Counted from the stretch's first letter, positions 17,898 to 25,782 are shown. The stretch is 37,690 nt of DNA from Nitrososphaerales archaeon (GCA_030037995.1 JASHPQ010000048.1:1-37690); one strand, 5' to 3'. Notes: generated by a model from the letters alone, not told the origin. Program-made: numbers and translations.

Positions 17898-18338
17898 CTA
17901 TTTTTGGGCGATTAATTCCTTCAAGTCCTCGGGAACGTTTGGTTCGTATGCCACTTTCACAACCCACTTGAAGAGATCTCGCTCCGTAACTATTCCAACG
18001 AGCTTACCGTTTTCGACGACCGGGAGACGCCTTATCTTGTTCCTAACAAGCAACGCAAAAGCCTCCCATAACGGAGTTGAAGAAGTTACGGTGACCACCG
18101 AACGGGTTCCGGTCTCCGACAATTTTTTTTCCAAGTAATCAAAGCTCTTGGTAATTTCCTTCACAATATCGCGCTCCGTGATGATTCCCACCAGCTTCCC
18201 CTGATCGACTATCGGCACGGTGCCGATGTCATTTTTAACCATCAAATCTAGCGCATCAATAGTCCTGTTTTGGGGGTTCAAAGTAAGCACCCGTTTCGCC
18301 ATGACTTCAGCGATTGTGTCCTTTTCATTTCCGGTCAT
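17898..18338 (-). CDS. CBS-pair protein
   Basis: 146 aa made almost wholly of two CBS motifs: about 8-62 (MAKRVLTLNPQNRTIDALDLM, IGTVPIVDQGKLVGIITERDIV) and 78-134 (SVVTVTSSTPLWEAFALLVRNK, IRRLPVVENGKLVGIVTERDLF). It probably senses adenine nucleotides; the partner is unknown. The ATG at 18338 follows a TATA-like box (CCATAAATAC, minus strand, near 18379-18388). First gene of a two-gene unit with the CBS-zinc finger gene. Confidence 0.9.
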   Translation of the reverse strand: MTGNEKDTIAEVMAKRVLTLNPQNRTIDALDLMVKNDIGTVPIVDQGKLVGIITERDIVKEITKSFDYLEKKLSETGTRSVVTVTSSTPLWEAFALLVRNKIRRLPVVENGKLVGIVTERDLFKWVVKVAYEPNVPEDLKELIAQK

Positions 18339-18659
18339 AACTGGATTCGCAACTTTTGGATCCAGAGCCTCGATTATAGTATTTATGGGAAGGGTACAAT
18401 TATCACATCAGGGAATGGATATCTTCCACATATTCAGGGTTAAACATACCTCTTTCCAGATTTATTTGACAAGGAACCCGATTAGAAAGCTGAAAAAGAC
18501 TCCCAGATAACCAATCAGACGATATAACGCTATAGCGTGAGAGGACAGGGGCTATTATCAACAGCTATGTAAACAGGAGCTACAGGATCAAGGTTGTCAA
18601 AACCTGACAATATCGAAACATTCTAACGTATCTGTCCATAGTCGTATCGCGGTTTCGAA
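18339..18659. promoter_or_regulatory. Divergent promoter region with palindrome and hairpin
   Basis: The gap lies between the CBS pair (minus) and the adenosine-specific kinase gene (plus). It contains a TATA-like box for the minus gene (about 18379-18388), a perfect 12-bp palindrome ACGCTATAGCGT (18527-18538), and a 6-bp hairpin TTGTCA/TGACAA with a 5-base loop (18594-18610) about 50 bases before the plus-strand start. The palindrome looks like a dimeric operator. Confidence 0.4.
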
Positions 18660-19145
18660 TTGCTTAACAACGAATTGGTGCAGATTGATACCCCTGAGGG
18701 CACAAACGTAGTTATCGGCCAGGCTCATTTTATCAAGACTGTCGAGGACATTTACGAGTCGCTGGTAAGCTCCGTTCCGGGAATCCAATTTGGTCTTGCC
18801 TTTTGCGAGGCATCAGGCCCGAGATTGGTCAGACGCGAAGGTACTCACGAAGATCTAACGAAGCTGGCGGGAGAAAATGCCCTCAAGATTGGCGCCGGTC
18901 ACTCTTTTATTGTGTACATTCGAGGTGCATTTCCTATAAACGTGCTGAACTCGTTGAAGAATCTGAGCGAGGTTTGTCACATATTCTGCGCGAGTGCAAA
19001 CCCGGTACAGCTAATCATTGCCCAAACTGATCAGGGTAGAGGAATCCTCGGTGTGATTGACGGGAATTCTCCCCTGGGCATAGAGGACACCAGCGATGTG
19101 GAAGCCCGTCGATCGTTTCTGAGAAAAATCGGATACAAACACTGA
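18660..19145 (+). CDS. Adenosine-specific kinase family protein (PF04008)
   Basis: 161 aa, typical length. Family signatures: GQAHFIKTVEDIYESLV (residues about 19-36), FGLAFCEASGPRLVRREG, AGHSFIVYIRG, FPINVLNSLKNL, CASANPVQLIIA, and the Gly-rich end GRGILGVIDGNSPLGIE. The family is named after a structurally studied archaeal protein with adenosine binding; its physiological reaction is not well settled. No ATG fits. TTG at 18660 gives the family length, though GTG at 18678 is possible. It is divergent from the CBS operon, in keeping with an adenylate theme. Confidence 0.88.
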   Translation: MLNNELVQIDTPEGTNVVIGQAHFIKTVEDIYESLVSSVPGIQFGLAFCEASGPRLVRREGTHEDLTKLAGENALKIGAGHSFIVYIRGAFPINVLNSLKNLSEVCHIFCASANPVQLIIAQTDQGRGILGVIDGNSPLGIEDTSDVEARRSFLRKIGYKH

Positions 19146-19172
19146 TGTTGTTGCAGAACTGCAACTCTATTT

Positions 19173-19664
19173 TCATTCCAATATCATGTACCAAGTTCCG
19201 AGCGCTTTTGCACAGAGCTTTCCGTCCCTGTCCCTCACTTCTGCTTCGGCGACTGATGTAATTCTGCCGTGGCGAAGGACAAAGCCCTTGGCAGTATACG
19301 GCTCCTTTTTGAGTGGTTCAAGGAAATTGATCTTGAGTTCAAGAGTGACTTGGTCTATGCCCACGTTATTTGACATTACAGCTATACCTCCAACGTTGTC
19401 CAGTGCAAAGGAGATCATCCCGCCGTGGACGATGCCACCGTGCCTTGCGATCTCTTGGCTGAAGGGAAAAGAAAGCTCAGCATAGCCGTCTCCTACTTTC
19501 TTGACGGAGAACTTGGCGAGAGAAAACAGTCCACTTTCGCTTTTTAGAAATTTTTCAAGCTCTTCCTCCACGCTTAGTCCCTGATTCCTCATCCCCGCGA
19601 AAAGACCTTTGAAACCTCCGGCGCTTCGTAGCATTTCTTTAAAGCTCATTTTTTCGAACGACAA
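19173..19664 (-). CDS. Hotdog-fold thioesterase, PaaI family
   Basis: 163 aa, slightly longer than the common 130-150 aa because of an N-terminal helical part. The signature HGGIVHGGMISFALDNVGG lies around residues 76-94, followed by the central strands VTLELKINFLEPLKKEP, GFVLRHGRITSVAEAEVRDRDGKLCAKALGTW. PaaI-like enzymes hydrolyse acyl- or aryl-CoA esters; the substrate cannot be told. Starts with TTG at 19664, or ATG at 19649. It converges on the adenosine-kinase-like gene. Confidence 0.88.
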   Translation of the reverse strand: MSFEKMSFKEMLRSAGGFKGLFAGMRNQGLSVEEELEKFLKSESGLFSLAKFSVKKVGDGYAELSFPFSQEIARHGGIVHGGMISFALDNVGGIAVMSNNVGIDQVTLELKINFLEPLKKEPYTAKGFVLRHGRITSVAEAEVRDRDGKLCAKALGTWYMILE

Positions 19665-19897
19665 TCGACCGCCGTTCTCAGCGTTCTTAATTTCATCGAT
19701 GCCTCGTTTTCACGACTCTTTATTGCGCCGCCATTTCCACATTGGGAAATTTCGACATACTCGCATGATCAGTCCTATTTTATTTGATGCCGTAGAATAG
19801 GAAGACTAGAGCTTTGCTCCTTTTAAAAAAAGGCGGATGAGAGAAGCTCGCAGAACAAGAGCGCAATCTTCGCTTCAAATTGCCGAATGCCGCGCTA

Positions 19898-21451
19898 CTA
19901 TTTCGAGCCTACGAGCTGTTCATTGTCCGGGACGGAATTGGAGCTTGCGCTCCGGCTGCTGAAGGAAGAAAAGAAGCCTTCAATACAGTCGCGTAATGAA
20001 ATCAGAAACATGTGTCTGGTTTCGTCGCTTCCGTTAGATTTGAATTCTGACATCCGCTTCACTCGAAAGTAGATCGGGGGGTGCGGATCAAACTGGAACC
20101 AATCCAAAACCTTTGCGACCGGACTGTACTTCTCGTGGTACAGCTGTCTCAGTCCAATCTTCGTAAGGGCCGTCGCCATTGCGTCAGGATTGCCAAGGAC
20201 GATAGCGGATTCCGTGTCGGCCCGGGTTTCCAGAACCTTTCCGATGGCAAAGATCGCACCGAAGACCACGATGAAGTAAAGTATTGGCTGAGCCAGAAAA
20301 ATGGGAAACCAGAGAAAGAATCTTCCAAAAAACTCGAATGAGGTCACCGTACCGAGTATGACCGGATCGTGTCCCTTTATGTGTCCAAGCTCGTGTCCTA
20401 TTACGGCTTCCAGCTCCACCTCGTTCAGGTCTTCGAGCGATCCCGCAGTGATCATAATTGAGGAGTGTTTGGTAGAGATGCCAGTTGCGGCGGCATTTGA
20501 AACGAGGCTGTTTTGGATAACTATACTCGGAGGATCGCGATGGAACCTAGCTGCGACTCTCTGCACTATCGCATAGACGTTTCGGGTCTTGATTTCAACA
20601 TCATTCAAGTTCGCTCGGACACTGTGCTTGGTGAGAATCTGGATTACCGTAGTTTTTAGGGTCATTCGGTCAAAAGGTGTCGTGGGGACTTGGACTGATC
20701 GGGTAATCTCTTCCCGTATTTCGGGGAGGATCTTTTTAGCGTAAGTGGAAAGAGCTTTCAGAGTTTCCTTGTTCGACCTGACGCTAACAATTGTGACCAG
20801 AGGGCGATCTTCAGTCGGATGAACATTTCCGAGATTCAATGCGATCCTGTCCGAAAAGATCAGGTACATCACCTGAAATGCGATCATGACGAATACAGTG
20901 TAGATTCCTATTATGAAAAACAAGACGAAGCTGAAGAGGAGAAAGGTCAGGAAAATGTTCGCTGTATTGCCTGAGAAGAGCCGTCTGAGAATGTTTCTGA
21001 GGACCGAACTTCTCTCGCCGGGTGCCTCGGAGTGCTGATCCTCCTTGCCACCGATTACGAAGTAGAGACTGCTGAGCTTTGTATTCTGCATGTATTGCCA
21101 GACGATGTTCTGTACGTCATCGATCACTCGTGAAGATAATCTGATCTGATCCGAACTGTTCTTGTCCAAATCCGGGAAGGTAAGCTCCACCGCCTCTTGA
21201 CTTATAGACAGCATGATAGAGAGAGGGACGACGAGCAATCCCTCCGGATACTTGATCTTCCAGAAAAGCTCGATCACACCAGATGATTCGACTCGCCGGT
21301 AGGAGCCGGGATCGATAAATCTGCTGTTTGGAGTAATGTAATACCGCTCAAGCGATTCCGCCAAACCCCCTACTGCAGCCTGTGGAATATTTTCTTGGAT
21401 GAGAACTCGTTTCGCCGGAGTTGCTTCGACTGTCATAGATTCGGGCCGCAC
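19898..21451 (-). CDS. M48 family membrane zinc metalloprotease, HtpX-like, with extra N-terminal domains
   Basis: 517 aa, much longer than the usual 280-320 aa of HtpX. The zinc site is HELGH at residues 353-357, with the third ligand in ETRAD (E408). Membrane segments are at about 165-200 (a long hydrophobic hairpin) and 372-404 (flanking the active site). Residues 1-150 form an unusual N-terminal soluble domain, and 212-260 another linker domain before the protease core. HtpX-type enzymes cut misfolded membrane proteins facing the cytoplasm; the extra domain may select substrates. The GTG at 21451 gives MRPESMTVEA; ATG at 21436 is an alternative. A TATA-like CCTTAATTGC lies near 21508. Confidence 0.88.
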   Translation of the reverse strand: MRPESMTVEATPAKRVLIQENIPQAAVGGLAESLERYYITPNSRFIDPGSYRRVESSGVIELFWKIKYPEGLLVVPLSIMLSISQEAVELTFPDLDKNSSDQIRLSSRVIDDVQNIVWQYMQNTKLSSLYFVIGGKEDQHSEAPGERSSVLRNILRRLFSGNTANIFLTFLLFSFVLFFIIGIYTVFVMIAFQVMYLIFSDRIALNLGNVHPTEDRPLVTIVSVRSNKETLKALSTYAKKILPEIREEITRSVQVPTTPFDRMTLKTTVIQILTKHSVRANLNDVEIKTRNVYAIVQRVAARFHRDPPSIVIQNSLVSNAAATGISTKHSSIMITAGSLEDLNEVELEAVIGHELGHIKGHDPVILGTVTSFEFFGRFFLWFPIFLAQPILYFIVVFGAIFAIGKVLETRADTESAIVLGNPDAMATALTKIGLRQLYHEKYSPVAKVLDWFQFDPHPPIYFRVKRMSEFKSNGSDETRHMFLISLRDCIEGFFSSFSSRSASSNSVPDNEQLVGSK

Positions 21452-21636
21452 CAGTCCAGTGTAATCAGGAAACCGCGAAGGCCTTCTTCCTAAATCGCAT
21501 ACATAGCAATTAAGGATATCACAGTTATTTCCTGTTTGAAGGGTGGCACGTGCCCTACTTATCGTGAGAAACTTTATGATCTGCGATATCGAAATTATTT
21601 CGTGAAGATCCCTGATCGAGAGACGACCACATTCAA

Positions 21637-22053
21637 ATGGTTGAAAATGTTGTTAACAAGTCGTCACCTGACGCGGCTGAAAAAAAGAAAGATCCTCTGA
21701 TTACTCATGTACTCTCCGAGTTCGTGTCAGGAACACTTACCATTACCGTGAACAGTTTTCCTCTTGCGAAGATCGACGGCGAATCCAAGACTCTTGACGT
21801 AGAAGTCAAGGGCTTCAGGGAGTCTGGTTTGCATCTGGGCGAACTGCTGCAGATCGGAGATTCAAAAAAGGGCTTTTTGGAAAAGATTAAACAATCAAAC
21901 AGCTTCGCGCAGAGCCTTCACGAAGATGGATGGAAGGTTCGAGTCTTCGAGGGGGACGAGTCTCTTTTGACTATGGGGAGGGGGGTCTCCCCGCTCACGG
22001 GCTTCATGTGGCTGAACCCGCTAAAGCTCCCGAAGATAATGAGCCTTATTTGA
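21637..22053 (+). CDS. Hypothetical protein, 138 aa
   Basis: Not recognised. Soluble, mixed alpha/beta with a Lys-rich start (ENVVNKSSPDAAEKKKDP), a strand-rich middle (GTLTITVNSFPLAKIDGESKTLDVEVKG), helices, and a hydrophobic end (MWLNPLKLPKIMSLI). ATG at 21637 is divergent from the M48 protease gene; an ACTTTATGATC box lies about 60 bases upstream. Its end overlaps by 8 bases the end of the minus-strand gene that follows, which also reads like a small strand-rich protein, so the two may belong together. Confidence 0.6.
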   Translation: MVENVVNKSSPDAAEKKKDPLITHVLSEFVSGTLTITVNSFPLAKIDGESKTLDVEVKGFRESGLHLGELLQIGDSKKGFLEKIKQSNSFAQSLHEDGWKVRVFEGDESLLTMGRGVSPLTGFMWLNPLKLPKIMSLI

Positions 22054-22333
22054 GCGGCGAGAATTGATCTTTGTCCTGTGTAGTACCTGAAAGGCTAGCC
22101 ACGTTTTTTGAGGCGAGGACTTGTTTTTCCTCGTCTGTCAGCTCCCTCAAGTGAACGACGAGGCTTATGGTACCGTTGATCTCCATTCCCACTGCAGTAC
22201 CAGGAAATCTCAGACTGGTCCTGCTGAACGTCAGATCGACTTGCGATTGCTTGTTGGCTAGTGCCGTTATTAGACCCTCAAACAAATTCTTCTCCGTTTC
22301 TCCAGGCTTTGACATGCTTTGCATCGCTTTCAA
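22046..22333 (-). CDS. Hypothetical protein, 95 aa or longer
   Basis: Not recognised. The middle alternates hydrophobic and polar residues (QVDLTFSRTSLRFPG, GMEINGTISLVVHLRELTDEE), suggesting beta strands. The frame stays open upstream of the ATG at 22333 and reads like protein (around GDPKLLNEHTGPREF) to about 22428, but no ATG or GTG is found there, only TTG at 22342. An ATTTAAAT box near 22431-22438 on the minus strand would start transcription close to 22405. The true start is therefore uncertain and may be a rare codon further upstream. Confidence 0.5.
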   Translation of the reverse strand: MKAMQSMSKPGETEKNLFEGLITALANKQSQVDLTFSRTSLRFPGTAVGMEINGTISLVVHLRELTDEEKQVLASKNVASLSGTTQDKDQFSPLK

Positions 22334-22533
22334 GAATGTGGAGGCGGTATTTACGAATTCTCTCGGTCCAGTGTGTTCGTTAAGTAACTTTGGGTCTCCA
22401 GCGACAACGAGTTGCGGAAGAGATGAACCAATTTAAATGCTGAGAGTAACGGTCGCATGTTCTCGACTCGTCTTCGGGGTGCGAGCTCGGCTGCTGGCAC
22501 GGATTTTGAAAGGACTGACAAACAAACTTGTAT

Positions 22534-22564
22534 CTGTTTCAGAAGCTTTGTCTTCCTTAAGAGA
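22534..22564 (+). repeat. 31-bp perfect inverted repeat, left arm
   Basis: Begins CTGTTTCAGAAGC and lies in the N-terminal coding part of the CoA-transferase pseudogene. It is exactly complementary to 22658-22688, with a 93-base spacer. Confidence 0.95.
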
Positions 22565-22657
22565 CTCCTCCTGTGTGGCCGTTTCGGGATTCAACATGGC
22601 CGCGACGCCAGAGCATTTGATTCTCCACCTGTTTGTACGCTACCAGAAGACCGGCCA

Positions 22658-22688
22658 TCTCTTAAGGAAGACAAAGCTTCTGAAACAG
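22658..22688 (-). repeat. 31-bp perfect inverted repeat, right arm
   Basis: Exact reverse complement of 22534-22564. It begins right after the last recognisable N-terminal residues (TGH) of the pseudogene, so it marks the rearrangement point. Confidence 0.95.
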
Positions 22689-23143
22689 CGAAGAGATCCT
22701 CAGGAACAGGGACGAGAGCTTTCTGCGTGGACTCCTGATCCCATTTCTGGGCTTTTCACCGTGGACACAGAAGGCAGTAGAGGCGAACCTGTCCGGTAGA
22801 CAAATTTGTTCAGTCAGTGTACCGGGTTTTCTTAAGCGGGAAAGAAGCAACTAGGCACACCAAGGAAATACTTTACATCACTGAGAGGGCAGTGTTTCGA
22901 TTGGGAAACCAAGGATTGGTTTTGGAGGAAGTTGTCCCGGGAATAGATCTGGAAAAGGGCGTACTGCAAAAAATGGAGTTTGCGCCAAGGATTAGTCCCA
23001 AACTGGAGCTCATGGACAGGGCATTATTTCAGACGAAGAAAATGGGCTACGGGCTTTGGTCTTTTCAAGTTAACAGAGACGTGCAATTACAAGCAGGCGT
23101 GGTTGGGAGGAGCCTGCAGTGATTACGCGAAGGTTGTAAACCT

Positions 23144-23153
23144 CTTTTTATCC
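23144..23153 (+). promoter_or_regulatory. TATA box of the PPK2 gene
   Basis: CTTTTTATCC lies 29-38 bases before the ATG at 23182, spacing that fits a leaderless or nearly leaderless mRNA. Confidence 0.55.
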
Positions 23154-23181
23154 AGCTTTGCTCTCATCTGGGAAAACAGGA

Positions 23182-24000
23182 ATGCTTGACACTAATCCAT
23201 ACCGAGTAAAGCCGGGACAGAAGCTCGACATTTCCAAGCTCGATCCTGATGGCGATTCTTCTGTCGTCCTGAAGAAAAGCAGTTCAAAAGATGAGACAAA
23301 AAAACTAGCAAAGAAACTTGACAGTCTCCAAGAGATGCTCTTTGCCGTGCACAAGCACAAGCTAATGATCGTGCTGCAGGCGATGGACACCGGAGGAAAA
23401 GACGGCGTCATCCGGCGAATCTTCGAGGGAATCAACCCTTCGGGTGTCAGGGTGGCCCACTTCAGACAACCATCCCAAGAGGAAAAAGACCATGGGTTTC
23501 TTTGGCGAGCATACCGTCAAATTCCGGAGGACGGCGAGTTAGTGATTTTCAACCGAAGTCACTATGAGGGAGTTCTTGTTGAGCGAGTCCACAACATTGT
23601 TCCGAAGCCGATCTGGGAGAAGCGCTACGGAGAAATAAATGAATTTGAAAACATCATTACAGAAGAAAATGTTACAGTGGTCAAGTTCTTTCTGCACATC
23701 AGCGCTGAGGAGCAGAAGAAACGCATAGAGGAAAGGCTCGCTGACCCTACCAAAGAGTGGAAGTTCAGCGCGGATGACTTGCTCGAGAGAAAGCATTGGA
23801 ACGAGTACATGAAGGCGTACGAAGCAGTCTTGAACAACACCAGCACGGAACATTCCCCGTGGTATGTCGTTCCATCGAATCACAGGTGGCTGCGGGATTT
23901 GATCGTGTCAACGGTAATAGTCGAAACGCTGGAGCGCTTTGACATGAAGTATCCAAAACTTCCTGAAAACCTCGGGCCCGTAAAGATTCCTAGTGTATAG
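23182..24000 (+). CDS. ppk2: Polyphosphate kinase 2 family phosphotransferase
   Basis: 272 aa from ATG 23182; an upstream TTG at 23158 is in frame but too close to the TATA box. PPK2 enzymes move phosphate between polyphosphate and nucleotides, usually making NTP or NDP from polyphosphate. Walker A is AMDTGGKDG (residues 67-75), then INPSGVRVAHFRQPSQEE, the lid-like HGFLWR, and Walker B-like IFNRSHYEGVLVERVH (122-137). Further signatures are KFFLHISAEEQKKRIEERL, DPTKEWKFSADDL, YMKAYE and PWYVVPSNHRWLRD. All key motifs are intact. Which nucleotide it prefers cannot be read from sequence. It would link polyphosphate reserves to the adenylate pool. Confidence 0.95.
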   Translation: MLDTNPYRVKPGQKLDISKLDPDGDSSVVLKKSSSKDETKKLAKKLDSLQEMLFAVHKHKLMIVLQAMDTGGKDGVIRRIFEGINPSGVRVAHFRQPSQEEKDHGFLWRAYRQIPEDGELVIFNRSHYEGVLVERVHNIVPKPIWEKRYGEINEFENIITEENVTVVKFFLHISAEEQKKRIEERLADPTKEWKFSADDLLERKHWNEYMKAYEAVLNNTSTEHSPWYVVPSNHRWLRDLIVSTVIVETLERFDMKYPKLPENLGPVKIPSV

Positions 24001-24025
24001 CCATAATTCCTAGAATTTAGCCGTC

Positions 24026-24035
24026 CGTATATATC
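24026..24035 (+). promoter_or_regulatory. TATA box upstream of membrane protein gene
   Basis: CGTATATATCC lies 29-38 bases before the TTG at 24064, the spacing expected for a leaderless gene and an argument for that start. Confidence 0.5.
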
Positions 24036-24063
24036 CGTGCGATGGTTTGTGTAGCTGACTTAC

Positions 24064-24558
24064 TTGACGTCCGAAAATGGCTCTGAAAAAACAGAAGGCG
24101 TAGCGGTGTCCGTAGATTTGAAGAAAGCAACTCGATCCGCTCACCAGCTCAGGATACTTCTGGTTGTAATTCTGATCATTCTTACGATCCAAGGATGGTT
24201 CGGGGACACCACCAATCTTTTCGTGACTACTGGCACCACCACGCCTGTCGCCTTCTCCCTTGGTACCATAATTCCACTGATCATTAGTTACGGGCCGATT
24301 CTGATTTGGCATGCTCTGGAAGGATTCTTATTAGTGGTACTCTCTCTGGCAGCGATCGGCTTTTCCTTTGCTTGGTCGAACAAACGCAACGTCAGGATAA
24401 TGTCCATTTTAGCATCGGCGGCAATCATATCGGCCGCGTACGGAGGATTGAGTTTCGTCGCCTCCGGTTTTATCGCCGCAGGATCCTCGGCGCAGATGGG
24501 AGGTAGTTTCCTCGGGGCTTACGCCTTCTATTTCATGGAGCTGTATTTTACCAAATAG
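24064..24558 (+). CDS. Four-helix integral membrane protein, unknown function
   Basis: 164 aa from TTG 24064. After a polar N-terminus of about 28 residues there are four hydrophobic segments: about 29-47 (LRILLVVILIILTIQGWF), 62-80, 84-104 (GFLLVVLSLAAIGFSFAW) and 112-135, with a last amphipathic part GGSFLGAYAFYFMELYF. Basic residues between segments 3 and 4 (SNKRNVR) suggest a cytoplasmic loop. No family recognised. Its neighbours are PPK2 and a carotenoid-type membrane enzyme, each with its own promoter. Confidence 0.7.
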   Translation: MTSENGSEKTEGVAVSVDLKKATRSAHQLRILLVVILIILTIQGWFGDTTNLFVTTGTTTPVAFSLGTIIPLIISYGPILIWHALEGFLLVVLSLAAIGFSFAWSNKRNVRIMSILASAAIISAAYGGLSFVASGFIAAGSSAQMGGSFLGAYAFYFMELYFTK

Positions 24559-24620
24559 AAGAACCTGTTTTATCCAGGCCTTTTGGGCCAGTGGGAAGCC
24601 CTGCTCCAGACTGGGGCTAC

Positions 24621-24634
24621 GTTTTTAATTTATA
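24621..24634 (+). promoter_or_regulatory. TATA box of the carotenoid-family gene
   Basis: GTTTTTAATTTATA lies about 115-125 bases before the TTG at 24747, implying a leader of roughly 90 nt that contains a small hairpin (GTCCC-GAA-GGGAC, 24683-24695 region) and a short ORF. Confidence 0.45.
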
Positions 24635-24678
24635 GAAATCTCGCCGATAGTGTTCCAGATCTAGGCACTCCCTATCGC

Positions 24679-24750
24679 ATGGGTCCCGAAGGGACTCTTT
24701 GCGGAGGAGAAGAGGTCTTTTCGGAATGCGTTGGCGCAAGTAAAAATTGA
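24679..24750 (+). CDS. Possible 23-aa leader peptide before the carotenoid-family gene
   Basis: ATG at 24679 opens MGPEGTLCGGEEVFSECVG plus ASKN and stops at TGA 24748-24750, which overlaps the TTG start of the next gene (TTGA). It contains two Cys. Position and stop/start overlap suggest translational coupling, but a chance ORF is quite possible. Confidence 0.25.
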   Translation: MGPEGTLCGGEEVFSECVGASKN

Positions 24751-25436
24751 TCGTAATAACGGCGGTGGTCGCAGAGTTAGGGGCCTTCCTGATCGCTGGA
24801 CTGGTCTTTTATGGATTAAAGCTCAGGTACGGGTGGACGGTAGCCTCGTTTTTCCTTCTTGGATCTATCGCGTGGACTACCCCGCTTGAAACATTGGGAA
24901 TCTCAACTGGATCTTACACGTATTCCGCTTTTGCCGGATCCCTTTTTCCGGGCTATCCCGGCTACTTTGTATGGATAGGGATCGTTCCGCTCTGGATAGA
25001 GATGGGCTGGTTCATTGTTTCAGCCTCTTCTTTCATGATATTCCACGACGTGCTGCTTCCCAGATCCAAAACCATTTCCGCAGCCCTCCTTGCAGGTCTG
25101 TTTGCGGTCGAACTTGACCTGATGATTGATCCAATCGCCTCATCGAACAGGTTATGGATCTGGATAGGCCCTTCGATGAGCCTCATGGGCATACCTCTCT
25201 ACAATTACGTGGGCTGGTTTGTAATGATCTTCTTCTATGACGTGATAATATGGAACACAGTAATCGGATTTAAGCAGATGAAGATCCTAAGCGTCGTCGA
25301 GAGGAAACTGTTCTCCATAAAGGAAACAGTTGTCTCGGTGAGCTTGAGCAAGAGGGCAGCCGGTTTCCTGTTCAGATTGCTTGTTTTCGAAGTTTTGGCG
25401 ATCTTTCTGATCAAGCTAGCATCAGTAGTGCTCTAA
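24747..25436 (+). CDS. Carotenoid biosynthesis family membrane protein (PF04240-like)
   Basis: 229 aa with about six or seven transmembrane segments. Family landmarks: ETLGISTGSYTYS (residues about 48-60), GYPGYFVWIGIVPLWIEMGW, LDLMIDPIASSNRLWIW, and GIPLYNYVGWF. The family includes CruF/CYP-independent C50 carotenoid hydratases of haloarchaea and actinobacteria. These add water to a lycopene-type end, although many members are uncharacterised. A start at TTG 24747 is chosen because the hydrophobic segment begins at once. No crtB or crtI is in view, so the pathway context is missing. Confidence 0.75.
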   Translation: MIVITAVVAELGAFLIAGLVFYGLKLRYGWTVASFFLLGSIAWTTPLETLGISTGSYTYSAFAGSLFPGYPGYFVWIGIVPLWIEMGWFIVSASSFMIFHDVLLPRSKTISAALLAGLFAVELDLMIDPIASSNRLWIWIGPSMSLMGIPLYNYVGWFVMIFFYDVIIWNTVIGFKQMKILSVVERKLFSIKETVVSVSLSKRAAGFLFRLLVFEVLAIFLIKLASVVL

Positions 25437-25460
25437 AACAATACTCAGGTAAACAAGCAA

Positions 25461-25718
25461 ATGATCCCGCCCAAACAGACAGAAAGAGGGAACGCAATAA
25501 TGAAGAGTGACAAGGCTACCGGAACGAAGATCGTGATCTCAGGCGCCCTCGCTGCAATAGCACTTTGGCTGATTGTCCTAATCATCGGACATCCGATAAA
25601 GCCGTTTACCGAGACTTCAGTGAGCTTGACGTATGCTCTGGGGATAAGCGTCCCCGCGATCATTCTCTCAGTTCTAGCGATTGCGAGAACGGCGCGACGA
25701 AAAGAGGAAATTTGGTAA
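25461..25718 (+). CDS. Small membrane protein with two helices
   Basis: 85 aa from ATG 25461, or 72 aa from ATG 25500. Two hydrophobic segments, about residues 24-43 (IVISGALAAIALWLIVLIIG) and 56-76 (YALGISVPAIILSVLAIA), and a basic end (RTARRKEEIW). Function unknown. It starts 24 bases after the carotenoid-family gene in the same direction and may be co-transcribed. Confidence 0.6.
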   Translation: MIPPKQTERGNAIMKSDKATGTKIVISGALAAIALWLIVLIIGHPIKPFTETSVSLTYALGISVPAIILSVLAIARTARRKEEIW

Positions 25719-25782
25719 ATATCTTGTCATCCGTGACCTTATTCTACCTTCGTTAAAGTGTGATCCGCTCTTTCCTGTTTTC

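Larger units (their letters stand above)
22437..23122 (+). pseudogene. CoA-transferase pseudogene (acetate/3-oxoacid type), internally deleted
   Basis: Two pieces of one CoA-transferase of about 500 aa are visible. The N-terminal piece (about 22525-22656) reads KLVSVSEALSSLRDSSCVAV, then SGF, PEHLILHLF and TGH, the usual start of the first CoA_trans domain. The C-terminal piece (about 22797-23050) reads SGKEATRHTKEILYITERAV, FRLGNQGLVLEEVVPGIDLE, KMEFAPRISP and LELMDRALF, the usual end. Roughly 400 residues between them, including the catalytic glutamate region, are missing and the pieces lie in different frames. The join contains an inverted copy of part of the gene's own 5' end. Not functional. 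Confidence 0.8.

Noticed and set aside
22534-22688. Miniature inverted-repeat transposable element
   Set aside because: The left arm is the pseudogene's own N-terminal coding sequence, so the repeat is a copy of local DNA rather than an inserted element, and no target duplication was seen.
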